A stretch of 64,000 bases of DNA from Neelides folsomi (taxonomy: Eukaryota; Arthropoda; Collembola; Neelipleona; Neelidae), in NCBI GenBank assembly GCA_034687125.1, contig JAQGBZ010000038.1:62001-126000 (forward strand). The letters run 5' to 3'. Below the pieces are notes generated by a model. It was not told where the DNA came from, did no database searches, and saw only the letters and a program-made list of their open reading frames with translations. The translations under genes and the position numbers were made by a program. Shown piece after piece: positions 10,982-22,515 of the stretch. Positions within the stretch are counted from its first letter, which is position 1; each line of letters begins with the position of its first letter.

Positions 10982-13426
10982 ATACTCTATAATGCAAATA
11001 TTTGTTCAACAACATAATGTAAATTTAATTGGGCGGTTATTCAATTTTCAACATTTTATAATTATGATATTAAATATGTATTTAAATAATAGATTTACTA
11101 TATATTACCATTGCCAAAATACTTAAAGTATTATTATTAACTATACATACTCTACATAATATTTATAATTAAATTGCTACTGGATCAATACAAATAATGC
11201 AATTAAAGATTTAAGAACCTTACCTTATTACCTTCAGTGCGTCGTCACTTTCTTGAATCCAATTATCCGGAAATTTGTGATCGAATCTTCATATTAAAAG
11301 ACTGCTCTTCCGAAATGAATGCGAATGCTTTGATTAAAAATATGAAATGTGAATACTGTATCACTGGCTTTGTTTTTATTAAAATGAAATACTCATTGTC
11401 AGATGATAATAATATTAATATTCTAATCTTTGCATTGGTTGAATTATGTATAATATAAATTAGTATACATAAACAATAAAGTACTAGAAGTTAATTAATA
11501 TTTAATATATATATATTATACACGATGTATTATTGCACAACTTTGTCTCCTTTTCGAATACCTCGGATTAGACATTAGAAACATAAATAACATACGTTTA
11601 AATAATTATCTTAATCACGTATTTCAATCTGTATCATCTTTCGTTAATAAGAGTTTTTTTTATTTATTTAAATAAGAAAATATGTCTTTCTATCCAATAT
11701 ATATTTATACCTTAGTTAAACTAATGACAATTTATTAAACATACATATTCTATAAAGTAATACAATATGTGATTGCTGAGCATTTTTTCAAGTTATACAA
11801 TATGTATTGAAATACCTAGAGCTAAATTAAATAGCTTAATACACAACTTTAACGGAATTAAAGAAAAAATTAACATTGCAAACATTTCATTTATAAGGCA
11901 AACACGAGGAATACCCATAAATAGTAAATTCTCTGTAAATAATAAAATAATGGAAATTTAAGTGAACCTGAGAAGAGTTTTAGTAAAATTTGTTGAAAAG
12001 GAATTTTGTCGGTTTTAGAAAATCGTTCATTTTATGATTGTCCAATTATTCATTTTGCATTGAAATCATGCATAAATTAGTTCAGTTGTTATCAGTATAG
12101 TTTTATAAGGTGTGTGTTGTTGTTTCTCTGTTCGATTTGACAGACATTGTTCCAATCAGGTCGTCAAACTCTTGTTCTGTTATTGGCGTTGATGTGAATG
12201 AGAAAAGTGCGTTAAAGATATGTGCATGCATTTGATTAATTTAATAACAATTTTTACTTTGTCCTACATACTTTGAATACCTCAAGCTCGTTAAGGAAGC
12301 AAAGAAGTAAGTTCGATACAATTAACTTCAATTCGGTTAGGTTGGAAAATTGGCGACTCATATTCAGTCTGTAAATTTGATTTCAATTACAACTTACCAG
12401 AAACAATACACCGAGCGAATTCGGGAATTTAATTTCAGAATACTTTGTAATTCTCTATGTTTAAACTTTTTAATTTCGTATTTTTTTGTAAATTGATATT
12501 TAATACTCATTACTAAATAAAAACAATAGAAACTGGATGAAGTAAACAATAAATGTAGAATAATTTTTCCTATCATGTATATTTGAATATTTTATTTATA
12601 TAAGTAGTTCGATTAAATTAATTCAATAATTGATTTGAAGTACAAATAGATATATTTTAATAAATCTATAATTATTATATAATAAAGTGTATGGATTGTA
12701 CTACTTTTCACAAAACTTCATACGTATTTTATTTTGGCGGAATGATACCTTCAAGTGTGTATGTATAGTATAAAGTAATTCATGTAAAATACCAATATAT
12801 TACATCAAAAGTACTACATATAATGGTTGTAATGTAATTTATGTAATTGTTATTTCATCCTTGTGATACAGTATATATTATTCCTAAACAAATCTTTCTC
12901 CGTAAAATCAAGTCACCGTCACCGAACCTCATTATATAATATTTCTTGTAATTTTAAAATTAAAGTCCTAGTAAAATTAATACTTAAGTACGAAGCAAAT
13001 ATACCATTTAATACGAGCTTTATTAAGACGAAATAATTCATCTTTTGTTTAACATCTAACTATGTATAAAAATTAAATTACACATTTGACATTAAGGTTT
13101 CATGTGCTGCAATTTAAGCAATATGCTTATTAGGTAGATATATTTAAAATATAAGATGGAATTAAAGTCCCGTTCCGTCCCGCATGCAAAGTCCCTTTAT
13201 AAAATAATTTTCGCTTTTTTTGTTATTAGAATCTTAAATGTTGTCATTTCATTGAATACTAAACCTACTTTTAAAGAATTTTATTCAAATTATGAAAAGT
13301 ATATAATGTAAAGGGAAAAAAGCTTCACAAAATCTTAAAATGACTTACAATAATTTGCGAATTAAATGGTAAGTAAAATTATGTAATTAATTACAAGAAT
13401 ATAATATAACCAGGTAGTTAAAACTT
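10982..13426. other. intergenic AT-rich DNA downstream of ORC3
   Basis: Very AT-rich. The short open frames (for example 11237-11458) have no recognisable product, and their Lys/Ile/Asn-rich composition is what random AT-rich DNA gives. No RNA gene was identified. Confidence 0.55.
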
Positions 13427-13861
13427 ACAAGGAAACCTTTTTATATGTATCTCGCGTACAGACTTTAGGGGTATTGGACAATTAAGACCATCATCGGGAA
13501 TGATGAATTAAAGAGAAATTTGTCTGCTAAAATGAGAGGTCAAATTTTGAAGAATTTTTGAAAATTCGATTTTTAAAATTCATGCCTTGGTCCATACGCT
13601 TTAACATTAGAAAGTAGTAATCTGTTAATGTCAGGCCTGTACTTATGATATGCTTTCACCACTTTCCCGGTCGTTCAATTTCTCAAAAACCTTATAGGAC
13701 TTAACATGGGGATTTCAACTTCGCACAGGCATGTATTTTAAAATTTGACCTCTCATTTTAGCAGACAAATTTCTCTTTAATTCATCATTCCCAATGATGG
13801 TCTTAATTGTCCAATACCCCTAAAGTCTGTACGCGAGATACATATAAAAAGGTTTCCTTGT
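13427..13861. mobile_element. 435-bp foldback element with ~122-bp inverted arms
   Basis: The left arm at about 13427-13548 and the right arm at about 13740-13861 are reverse complements with one noticed mismatch (ATCGGGAA versus ATTGGGAA in the complement). The outer tip reads ACAAGGAAACC. The roughly 190-base centre is unrelated and non-coding. Near-identical long arms suggest a young non-autonomous foldback/MITE-type element. No transposase was seen, and target duplication is unclear. Confidence 0.8.
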
Positions 13862-16352
13862 TAGGTATTCTATCTGTACTTTAAATAATATAAATTGTAT
13901 TAAAATCCTCAAATATCCTAACTAAAGATTGCATGAACACCAACTATTCATTATAATTTTTTTAATTAAATTTTTACATTGTTAAAAGGCTTTTGATTTA
14001 ATATCTTCTAATCATCTAACAAAGAGATCTAAATTAAACAATTTAATTTTTAAAACCTGTTCAGTTTTATTTTAACAAAAAAGCAAAATTCCTAAACATA
14101 AAAACACAACCAATCGTTTCAAAATACTTAATTATGATTGCACTAACAATTAAAGCTTGTTTTATCCTTTCCAAACAAGACAAAGAAAAAAAGATCAATT
14201 GTATAAAATTAAATTTGAAAATAACATTTTAGATTGTTTTAGACAAATAAGAAAAAAGACCTTTAAAGCTATCATTGAATTTGTCCTTTTTCAAAATTTA
14301 AATTCCAAATAAACTCCATAAAAATTCAACATACTAAAATACTTAATTACGTTTAAAGATAATTAGTATTATTGAAAAAATATTGTTTTAAAATTTTGAA
14401 GCATCGGTGTCGTTTTATACTGATTTTAAGTCTTAATACTTGATATATCTGTATATTTAGATATACGTTGAATTTTCCTTCATTGAGGATGAGTTTAAAA
14501 CCCTATTGATTTACTACTTTTTTTATAATAGAATATTTGAATATTCGACTAACAGCGATTAAATTTTTATTAAATTCTCATAAATGCGCCTTTCTTCTTT
14601 GTCTATTTGTTATAAATGCCCTAATATAAATGTTAACATATACTTTTAATATTCGTATATGATTAACCAGTCACCATTTTACCACCCTTGCCTTTTATCA
14701 AATGATAGCATCCAATAGTTCACATCATCAGTAAAGGTAATTTTAAAGTTCTCGTTTCCCTAATCATATTGATTGATTTACAAGATCCTTTGTTTCAAAG
14801 GCTTATATTATATAATTAATATCTATCTCATAATATCATTCTATTTAATATATTTAATAATTATTTGATCGAACTATTCTTAGGTTTGTATTTAAACCTA
14901 ATATATAACTACTTACATATTTAATAATGAATGAGAAGAGTTAACAATCTACATGATTATCTACGAAAGGTATATATTTCGATTTGCTACAAATATCTTG
15001 GAACTTGTATTGTTAATTGTAAAGAAGCAATACATTTACTTTTTTTTAAATAACTCTATGATTCGTAAAGTACTCGTTGTTTGCTCAAGTTCAAAGTTCG
15101 TATATTTTACGTTGAAGGTACTTTCAGTTTTAGTCCACGTCATTCTCAGTTCTGTTTCCGTTCGATGGATGTCCGGGTCTCTATCGTTCTTGTTGTTCTC
15201 TCATGGTTTTTGGGAGTCTCGGGAGATTGGACAGGGAGGGAGGAGGAAGAAGGTGATGGGAACAATAGGAATCAAGAAGGAGGCTTCGAATGAACCACTT
15301 TTATGTTATTCGAGGAAACAAATTACAGAGGATTTGGGATGACAATCTATTCAATGAATCCGAGACTCATCTAGACACAAAAACAAACATATATACTTAA
15401 GTATGTGTATCATTCTCCAATCTTCAATTAAAATGCCTCCTCTCAAACTTTAAACTAATAAAACATCTAACTATAGGGTTACATTATGGATGCATTTGTA
15501 TCAATCCTCATTCCAAAATTAATTGCAAAGGAAAATTCATGCAGAATGCAAACACTATAAATAAGTATGAATATTTAATATGAATCATGAAGTATGTATT
15601 GCATAGTTAATCTACCTGTACGCAAGAATTATTTACCTATGTAATTAAACTAAATAAATACAATATGAAGCCATTTTGAACATTTTTGGTTTGAACCGTT
15701 GCCTTCATTCGTTAATTTCCAATTCTAAAATAAAAAGCTAAAATGTTACCTATTATTGTTAATTATACTAATAAAATAACTCCACCTTATAATTCAAAAG
15801 GGACATGGTATAGTTAAATATACCTTTAATGCCTAAGTATGTGTATGAATTTACTTAAAATATTTATTGTAATAGATGATGGATTTAAATATAAATAAAT
15901 TACATCATTCATCCTGGTGTCATTTTATCTTCGTTTATCAAAGTCCATTGAAAATCAATAGACATGAAAGTTGATACTTTTAGACAAGTATTAATGTTTT
16001 CATTTATTTAAAATGCAAACGCGAGAACCATTAAGTTAGCACTTTATGAATAAGGATAAATAATCTCTTTAATCATTAAATAATTACAGAAATTAAAAAG
16101 CCTCTTTTAGCTTTCATTCAAAAATAAGCAAATACAAAGAATAAGTACACATTATATCATATATAAAATTATTGAATGAGCTTTTTAGTTACGAGTCTAC
16201 AATAATTTCAAATGTCTTTTTCAGAGATTGCATGTTTTAATGATTGATTAAATAATGGCAATTTATAATTTTTGTTCTTGCTCAATGAATGTAAATTAAA
16301 AGGACATTTTTGATGTCAAAATTATATTTCTTTATAATTCCTTATAAAATGA
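13862..16352. other. intergenic AT-rich DNA
   Basis: No gene recognised. An open frame at 14953-15342 (129 codons) covers a locally less AT-rich patch (15120-15330), but it has no similarity or splice context that I can support. The rest is A/T-rich with many stops. Confidence 0.5.
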
Positions 16353-16677
16353 TATTTAGACCCAATCCAGCAAGTAAGAGAAGGTTTTAAACCCGACAAT
16401 GTTGCTGGTTCCCCAAAAACGCTCTATCTCGCGCATATATATATATATATCCGACCGCTAATTTAGAGTTAAATTAATTGTACGAAATGCGCACATGAGA
16501 AAATCCAAAATATACTTTTTTAAACTAATTTAATGTTACTTTATCGTATTAAATTGGCATTTGGATTTTCTCATGTGCGCATTCTGAGAACCGCGAAAAT
16601 CCCATGTATTTTAGACGGGAGCAAAAAGGGAAACTCAAAATCTCATTTCCCTTAGTTGATGGATTGGGTCTTAAATA
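16353..16677. mobile_element. 325-bp foldback element with nested inverted repeat
   Basis: The outer arms are TATTTAGACCCAATCCA (16353-16369) and the near reverse complement TGGATTGGGTCTTAAATA (16660-16677). Inside lies a second inverted repeat of about 24 bases at 16485-16508 and 16560-16583, containing ATGCGCACATGAGAAAATCC. An (AT)n tract sits at about 16435-16450. No coding capacity. It is consistent with a non-autonomous DNA transposon. Confidence 0.7.
16435..16450. repeat. (AT)n microsatellite
   Basis: A run of alternating AT dinucleotides inside the 325-bp foldback element. Confidence 0.85.
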
Positions 16678-17021
16678 TAAGACAAGCCCCTAATCCTATT
16701 TTAGATTATGTAAGTACAATTATTTAAGTAACAATTAGCATTATGATCTACTATTACATATTATTTACCTATTATTATATTAATTTTTGTTCGTAAAGCC
16801 AATAATCTAACTAATTAAGAAAAGTTAAATCATTTTTCTTTGGCGGTGAACAATGATTTGAAAAAATTATCTCACGATCAATATATCATTACCGTTATTG
16901 CATATTAGGCAATGAATATTATTTTATTTAAGAGAGCTACTTTTTAGACTCGCCGTGACCAAAGTATTTATGTACTTAGGTATGTAAGTATTAGTTTATA
17001 GTTGTAATACATATTTATATT
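16678..17021. other. intergenic spacer between two foldback elements
   Basis: AT-rich sequence with no gene or repeat that I recognise. Confidence 0.5.
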
Positions 17022-17168
17022 ATTCTCCGTTACCAGTTAGCTGCGGATTTCGCGGTTTTTTTCGCGAGAAATATTCAATTGATTTACAATGAAATCGAAC
17101 GTTAGAAAATCACGTGTTTTTCTGTTTTTCAAAACCGCGAAATCCGCAGCTAAGTGGTAACGGAGAAT
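17022..17168. mobile_element. 147-bp foldback element, ~38-bp arms
   Basis: The left arm at 17022-17059 (starting ATTCTCCGTTACCAG) and the right arm at about 17131-17168 (ending GGTAACGGAGAAT) are reverse complements with one mismatch. The arms include a GC-rich core, GCGGATTTCGCGG. The centre contains another C/G-bearing segment (TTTTCGCGAGAAA). It is a compact MITE-like palindrome with no coding capacity. Confidence 0.75.
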
Positions 17169-18218
17169 ATGTAGAATATTATATATCGTAGTATACTTTT
17201 CTTTATATAAATTATAACTTTTTAATATATTATATATATATTTATTAAAATCGATTTAAAACAACGTTCTGGGAACATAAAAATAAGGCACTATAATTAG
17301 GTAGATGATTTCCTTTAATTCCTTAAATGTAATTTTTCATGATTATGAAAGTGCAGTTTTGTATTGTCAACAAAGGCATCATATTCAATTTGAAAATTGA
17401 TTAAAAGCCTTTGATAGGCACATTTATACATTGTCTCGAAATATATCAAGAGAATGCAAAAATATGGATATTTGGTCAAGTCCTTATGTTGAATATACAC
17501 CAATGGAATGTAAAGTAGGTGTATGCATTATGCAATGCCGTTTTGACTCCGACGATATTTTCAAGATGATTGCGTGATCATATTTAATATTAATACCAAT
17601 CTGCATATTTATGTAGAGGAAAAGGGTAAGCGTGGAATTTGGATGAGGAGGAATTGAATTTGTGACCACAAAGTCAAATGTAAATTGTAATTCAAATCAA
17701 CTGTTAAAGTAAAAAGAGGCATGTGTGTGTAAACTACAGAAGACGTAATGGACGTGGACAGTGTTGGGTTTAGTCACCAGGAATTAAAGCATTTGGTTTT
17801 GAAAGAACTTAAAACTAAACAGCGTACACTATTGTATAAAAAGTAACTAAAACACATAATAATTAATTATATATTTGATACAGATAACCGTTGATTGAAT
17901 GGAATGATTAATTAAAAAAAACTGGGAACGTGCCCGCTTCTAATTTAGATAGACGTACTACTTTGAACTCTCAAGCTGTGATTTCTGACAGGAAATGATA
18001 ATCAACGATTTTAATCATAAAGTATAATAGGCACGAAAAGGAAGTCAGGCGACGATCAATGGATTCATTGATACATCATCGAGCAGAAAGGCAGACTTGA
18101 ATTTTGAATATAAGGTCGTCTGATTGAAAATGTGTGGGTGCAAATTCCTATATGAAGGAAACATTTAGAATTGGAAATAAATTGTACTAACCTCAAGGTG
18201 CTGTGAGTTTGGCTCTTA
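17169..18218. other. intergenic, probable RBM45 3' flank
   Basis: AT-rich. The RBM45 3' untranslated region should occupy the right-hand side, next to its stop at 18219. No gene was seen; short minus-strand frames at 17315-17669 are unsupported. Confidence 0.45.
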
Positions 18219-21200
18219 TTAGTCCACTTCAGACTCACTCTCCATTTTTAAACGCTTACATTTTTGATCTCCTGTGCCTGTGGTGGTGGTCGATGTGGTC
18301 GTTGCAACTGTTCTAGCCTCCGAATTGTGAGTTCCTCCTTTTGGTTCCTGAGGTTCGGCTGGGAAAACCTTTAGCCTCATCCCGCAGATTTCCTGCCCAT
18401 GCAGCGTCTAATTTTTAAGGAATAAATGGGATTATTAATTGAAATTGATAGTGAATTAAAAAAATTGATTTTCAATTACACTTCGGGCTTCGTCAGCTGA
18501 ATTCTTGTTAGCGTATTTCGCATATCCGAAATTCTTCCCATTGAGCATAAAAATGTCAATCAAGTTTCCGAACCGACCGAAAATATCTTTGAGAGCGTAT
18601 AATGCCGGCGGACTTGGATGGCACACCACGAAGAGTCTGTCAATATTGGAAAATTGATTTGTGATGTAAATTGGAAGAATTTAAATTGCTATTACCTTTC
18701 CATGACTGGAGAGTCAATCGGAGCGAGAGGCTGAGGAGGCGGAAGTTTGACGGAGCAATAAGAAGGGTCATAAGACTCTCCTACCGTCCCTTGAGGGTTA
18801 TGAGGATGAAGGAGATTGTTTCCATGAACTCCTGTCATTACATTGGCCGTCGCCGCCTGGAAAATTTGCTGAGAAGCTTGAGCAATCGTCTCGGCCAAAG
18901 AAGCCAAGTCGGTTGGAATTCCCGGAGCAGCGGACCGCCCTTGTGGAGCCATGTGACCTCCTTGACCCACAGATCCATTACTTTGAGACATCATCGCCAT
19001 GTTCATATTGTAACTCCTAGGTCCTCCTATTCAATTAAATAAATTACTTAAAAGGCAATTCAAAATTCAAAATAATTTTTTGTCATTGGAGTGTGTTCAA
19101 ACTTGAAGTCATTTGGAATTATGGTCATTTGGAATTATTGTCATTTAGAATAGATTAAAAATAATAAAGGTGTAATTGTTAACGGAAATAAAGATGACCT
19201 CCAGGGCCTAATAAGCCCGTGTGAGCAGTGGAGGGATTCGGCCTCGTGTCCACCTCAAACTTGACAATAAGTCTTTGGCCAGGCGGATACTCGAAGCCGT
19301 GGAGCTTCTCCTTGGCATATGCTGCAGCTTGTGCGGAATTGTAAACGATCGTAGCGTAGCACTGTCGATTCTTTGGGTCATGTCGCACATTGCAGTAATC
19401 AAGACCGGGAAAGAAATCGCAGAGTCTCCACAGCTGATCCTGATTCAAGCTCCCGTGAGCAATAATTGAAAGGCGGCTGGGGGGAGAAGCTCCAGATGGA
19501 GACATTTCGTGTCCGTGCCCCTGCCCATGTCCATGATGGTTCAGCATCGGTTGAAACGGAGGGTCCAATGCAAATTCATGCAAATCATCTAAATATGACC
19601 AAATTAAAAATAAAGAAATGCTGAAGAAGGCTGAATTAATAAAATGGAAAGGTCTTTACATGGGCCTGTAGTTGAACCGTGGGCACTACTGTACCGATCG
19701 TCTGTTGAAAGTTGCTTTTGGGGACGAGGATCTGCAAAGACTGGCTTGAAGCTGCGGTCACAACCTTCAAAGGCTTTCGCTGCGTGTGATATTCTAAAAT
19801 CGTTCATAAATGTCAAAGGTGAAGGGATTTATATAGGGAGGGCCATAAGTATCTTTCTTTTTTTTAATCAGCTCTTATCTCTTTTAATCTTTAATCAATT
19901 TTTCTAACATTTGGAAATGGTAATGCTTATATATTATATAATATATTCAGTAATATTATTTTGTCACTTGAGCTTCATCAGCTTCGAGGCAGCGTTGCAA
20001 ACGCAAACAAACGACAGCTTCACATCCACGTTTGCACATAGCAACCTGAACTTCTGCAAACGCTTGGACTATTCCAGCCTGATTTCAGCAAGTGTTAATG
20101 GAATCTTGGCGTAAACCTTGCTTTTGACAAAACCCCATAAAAAGAATTTCAAGAGAGTGAGATCTGGAGAGCGTGGAGGACATGGAAAAGCGCCTGGTCG
20201 GGCCCCGTCCTATCCATCAAGTTCCAAAGTTCGCGCTTTCTCAAAGAAAAGTAGCTGTCGTTTATTTATGCTTTGACCAAATCAGTTTTTAGTTTGCTTC
20301 ATTGCAGATGGATATATTTAACATAAATCGCCGATGTTTAAAGATTTTTGTCTTTAACCACATTAAAATGGTTGCCAATTAAAAAAAGAAAGATACTTAT
20401 GGCCCTCACTGTAGATCGGTTTCCCATACGTATTGGAATGCTTTGCATTCATGGGCTAGGCCTTTCTTAAATAATGTTTAAATGTAGGTTGTAGATAAAT
20501 ACACGAAAGAGAAATTTAGTAATGAAGGAAATAAATCATGCATGGGATTGATCAATTGTTTTTACCTGTGAAACTTGACATAGGCTAAACCCTTGCTTTC
20601 TTTGGTATTTCTGTCTCGAACAACATTGCAATGCTCCACATCTCCAAACTGAGCAAAATGGTCCTTTAAGTCTGTCTCTGACATCGTTTTAGGGACGATG
20701 ATGAAGAGGCGGAGTAAACGTTCTTCTTCGTTCATTTCTCGTCTTGACCCTTGGTCGCGACTGTTGGCTATTAGCACCTTAAGTGACTTCGCATTATTGC
20801 CGATGAACTTTCCGTTCATTTCCTCCATCGCCACAGCAGCTTCGGAAGTCTTGGCATATTTTATGTAAGCTACACCTAAAACCACAATCAATAGATGCAT
20901 TAATAATCCATTGCGAGGACAAATATAGACCTAATTAAATTAATGGGAAAAGTTGATAAAATCCAAATACAAATGGAATTCTAATATTATTCCTTCATTA
21001 AAATCTAATTACGATGCGATAAAAGCGAGAATGAATTGCTGACAACTCAAATGCCTGTAAGTATTTGCTAAGCATAATGACAATAAAACCATTATTATTC
21101 ATGTTGAAGTGAGTCATTCACAACCAATCTAGAGTACATAAATGAAGCAAGATGAAATCTTATCAAAATCCTCTGAATAAATTCCAATTAACTCGACAAT

Positions 21201-22515
21201 GGTGAATGAGGAGAATGAGTTCAAAAAGTAGGAATAATAATATGAAGTGAAGAGTGAAACATCAGCCACATGGTACAAATGTCGAAAAAATGATCAATCT
21301 GAGTTTAACGATCTTTAATTTTGGCGGCCATAGATAAATATCTAATATTATAAATATTAGATATGTGTGGAGGTTTCTTTCTTGGTCTCAAGGAATGAAA
21401 CCATACGAGGTGTGGAAGACAAAGGTAGGAGGAAGAACTGCATTTTCATAGTTTCTTTTCAAACCACAGTTAGAAGGAATTGAAAGCAACAAAAGAGGAG
21501 TTTGTATCTCAGCATAATAATGATGAGAGACATTATTATCATGCAGACGTTGATGTTGTTGGATCGTTCCCTACACACGGGATAATGAGTCCATCCTTTG
21601 TGAACCCTTTGAAGAGAGTTTGTGAAGAAGGAGCCAAGGATTGGGAATTACAAAGTCGAGGAATGACTGAAGGAGTTTAAGACTTTCTAATTTTGCAGGG
21701 ATTGAATAAGTGAAATACTTTCATTTTCCTCCTAGCCGAGGAGGCGGATGTGAATTGAGAATGGTTCATGACAGTAGAGACGGAAAGAACCAAGAGGGAT
21801 CAAGAAAGGAGAGTAGAAAATGTGAGATAAAAGGAAAAACTCCAAATGTTTAACCTACACTTTATGCATTAATCAACCTCAATGTCTCATCTTGATTAAA
21901 CAATGAACAGTTATAATTTACTCTCCTTTCCAATAAACCCAAGAGAAATGGAAAGAGCCCAAGATAAGGTTTATTTCTTCCCTCATTGTAAGATCAATTT
22001 TCCACATTTGCATGTCGTTGAAGCTTAACTTGCTTTTAAGATGATGAGGTTCGGATGAAGAATGGAAAAATAAGCGGATAATCAAATCATCACAATTGGA
22101 AAAAAGAGAGAAGGAATGGGTTTGATTTCACACCTGTGGAACTCCAAAAATGAAAGTTTAAAGACGGAGAATTCTCCTCGACCATCCTGACGAGGGAGGA
22201 GAATTCCAGCCCTCCAAATTAACATTTTTAATAAATAGTTGGCACGATGGGGAGGAGGAATAAAAAATAACCTTTTGACTCTCCGCTCGTCTTGTCCTTC
22301 ACAATCCAGAGTTCCTTGATTGAACCGAACTTTTCGAAGGCGGTCCGGAGCTCGTCTTCCGACACGTTCCGGCCACATAGAATAAATAGTCTGGAGTTGG
22401 GCGGGTCGTCGTAGTTCTGGTCCTTGGAGTGCCGACTAGTTTCGGAGTTACTTGTCGAGTTGGCAGCTTCTTTTTCCCTAGAGTCGCGGTCGAAGAATCG
22501 TCGCTTATCGGCCAT
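18219..22515 (-). CDS. RBM45: RNA-binding protein 45 orthologue, 7 exons, ~584 aa
   Basis: Four-RRM RNA-binding protein of developing nervous tissue, found in stress granules and nuclear bodies. Exons (minus): 22515-22272, 20875-20566, 19793-19660, 19588-19199, 19026-18696, 18636-18480, 18407-18219; 585 codons with the stop. RRM1 (~36-115) begins DDPPNSRLFILCGRNVSEDE, matching the vertebrate DEPPNSRIFLV start, and contains ESKGVAYIKYA across the first junction. RRM2 (~128-210) has LLRLFIIVPKT and ESKGLAYVKF; RRM3-like (~262-340) has LSIIAHGSLNQDQLW and KLHGFEYPPGQR; RRM4 (~469-535) has RLFVVCHPSPPALYALKDIFG and KNFGYAKYA. The tail ends with a basic KCKRLK signal and an acidic terminus. It is about 110 residues longer than human RBM45, mostly from a His/Gly-rich stretch before RRM3 and a Gly/Ala/Gln linker before RRM4. 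The first donor (AAAAG/GTTATT) is non-consensus, but the reading frame supports it. Confidence 0.95.
19832..20413 (-). mobile_element. Tc1/mariner-like element with transposase remnant in RBM45 intron 2
   Basis: The terminal inverted repeats are about 33 bases: the left starts TATAGGGAGGGCCATAAGTA (19832) and the right, read as reverse complement, starts TACAGTGAGGGCCATAAGTA (20413). Both continue into TCTTTCTTTTTTT and both begin with TA, fitting a TA target site. On the minus strand, around 20200-20090, the sequence reads like a transposase end, with P-P-R-S-P-D-L-T context for the third catalytic Asp followed by F-F-L-W-G-F-V-K-S-K-V-Y. Frames are broken and most of the transposase is missing, so this is a non-autonomous internally deleted copy. 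Confidence 0.8.
20876..22271 (-). other. RBM45 intron 1
   Basis: A 1.4-kb intron, the longest of the gene. It contains a short plus-strand open frame (21480-21680) with no recognisable product and is otherwise unremarkable. The first-exon donor at its start is the weak GTTATT; the acceptor ends TTTTAG. Confidence 0.6.

Noticed and set aside
14953-15342. 129-codon open frame downstream of ORC3
   Set aside because: No similarity, no splice support, no neighbouring exon; the composition is that of random AT-rich DNA with one richer patch.
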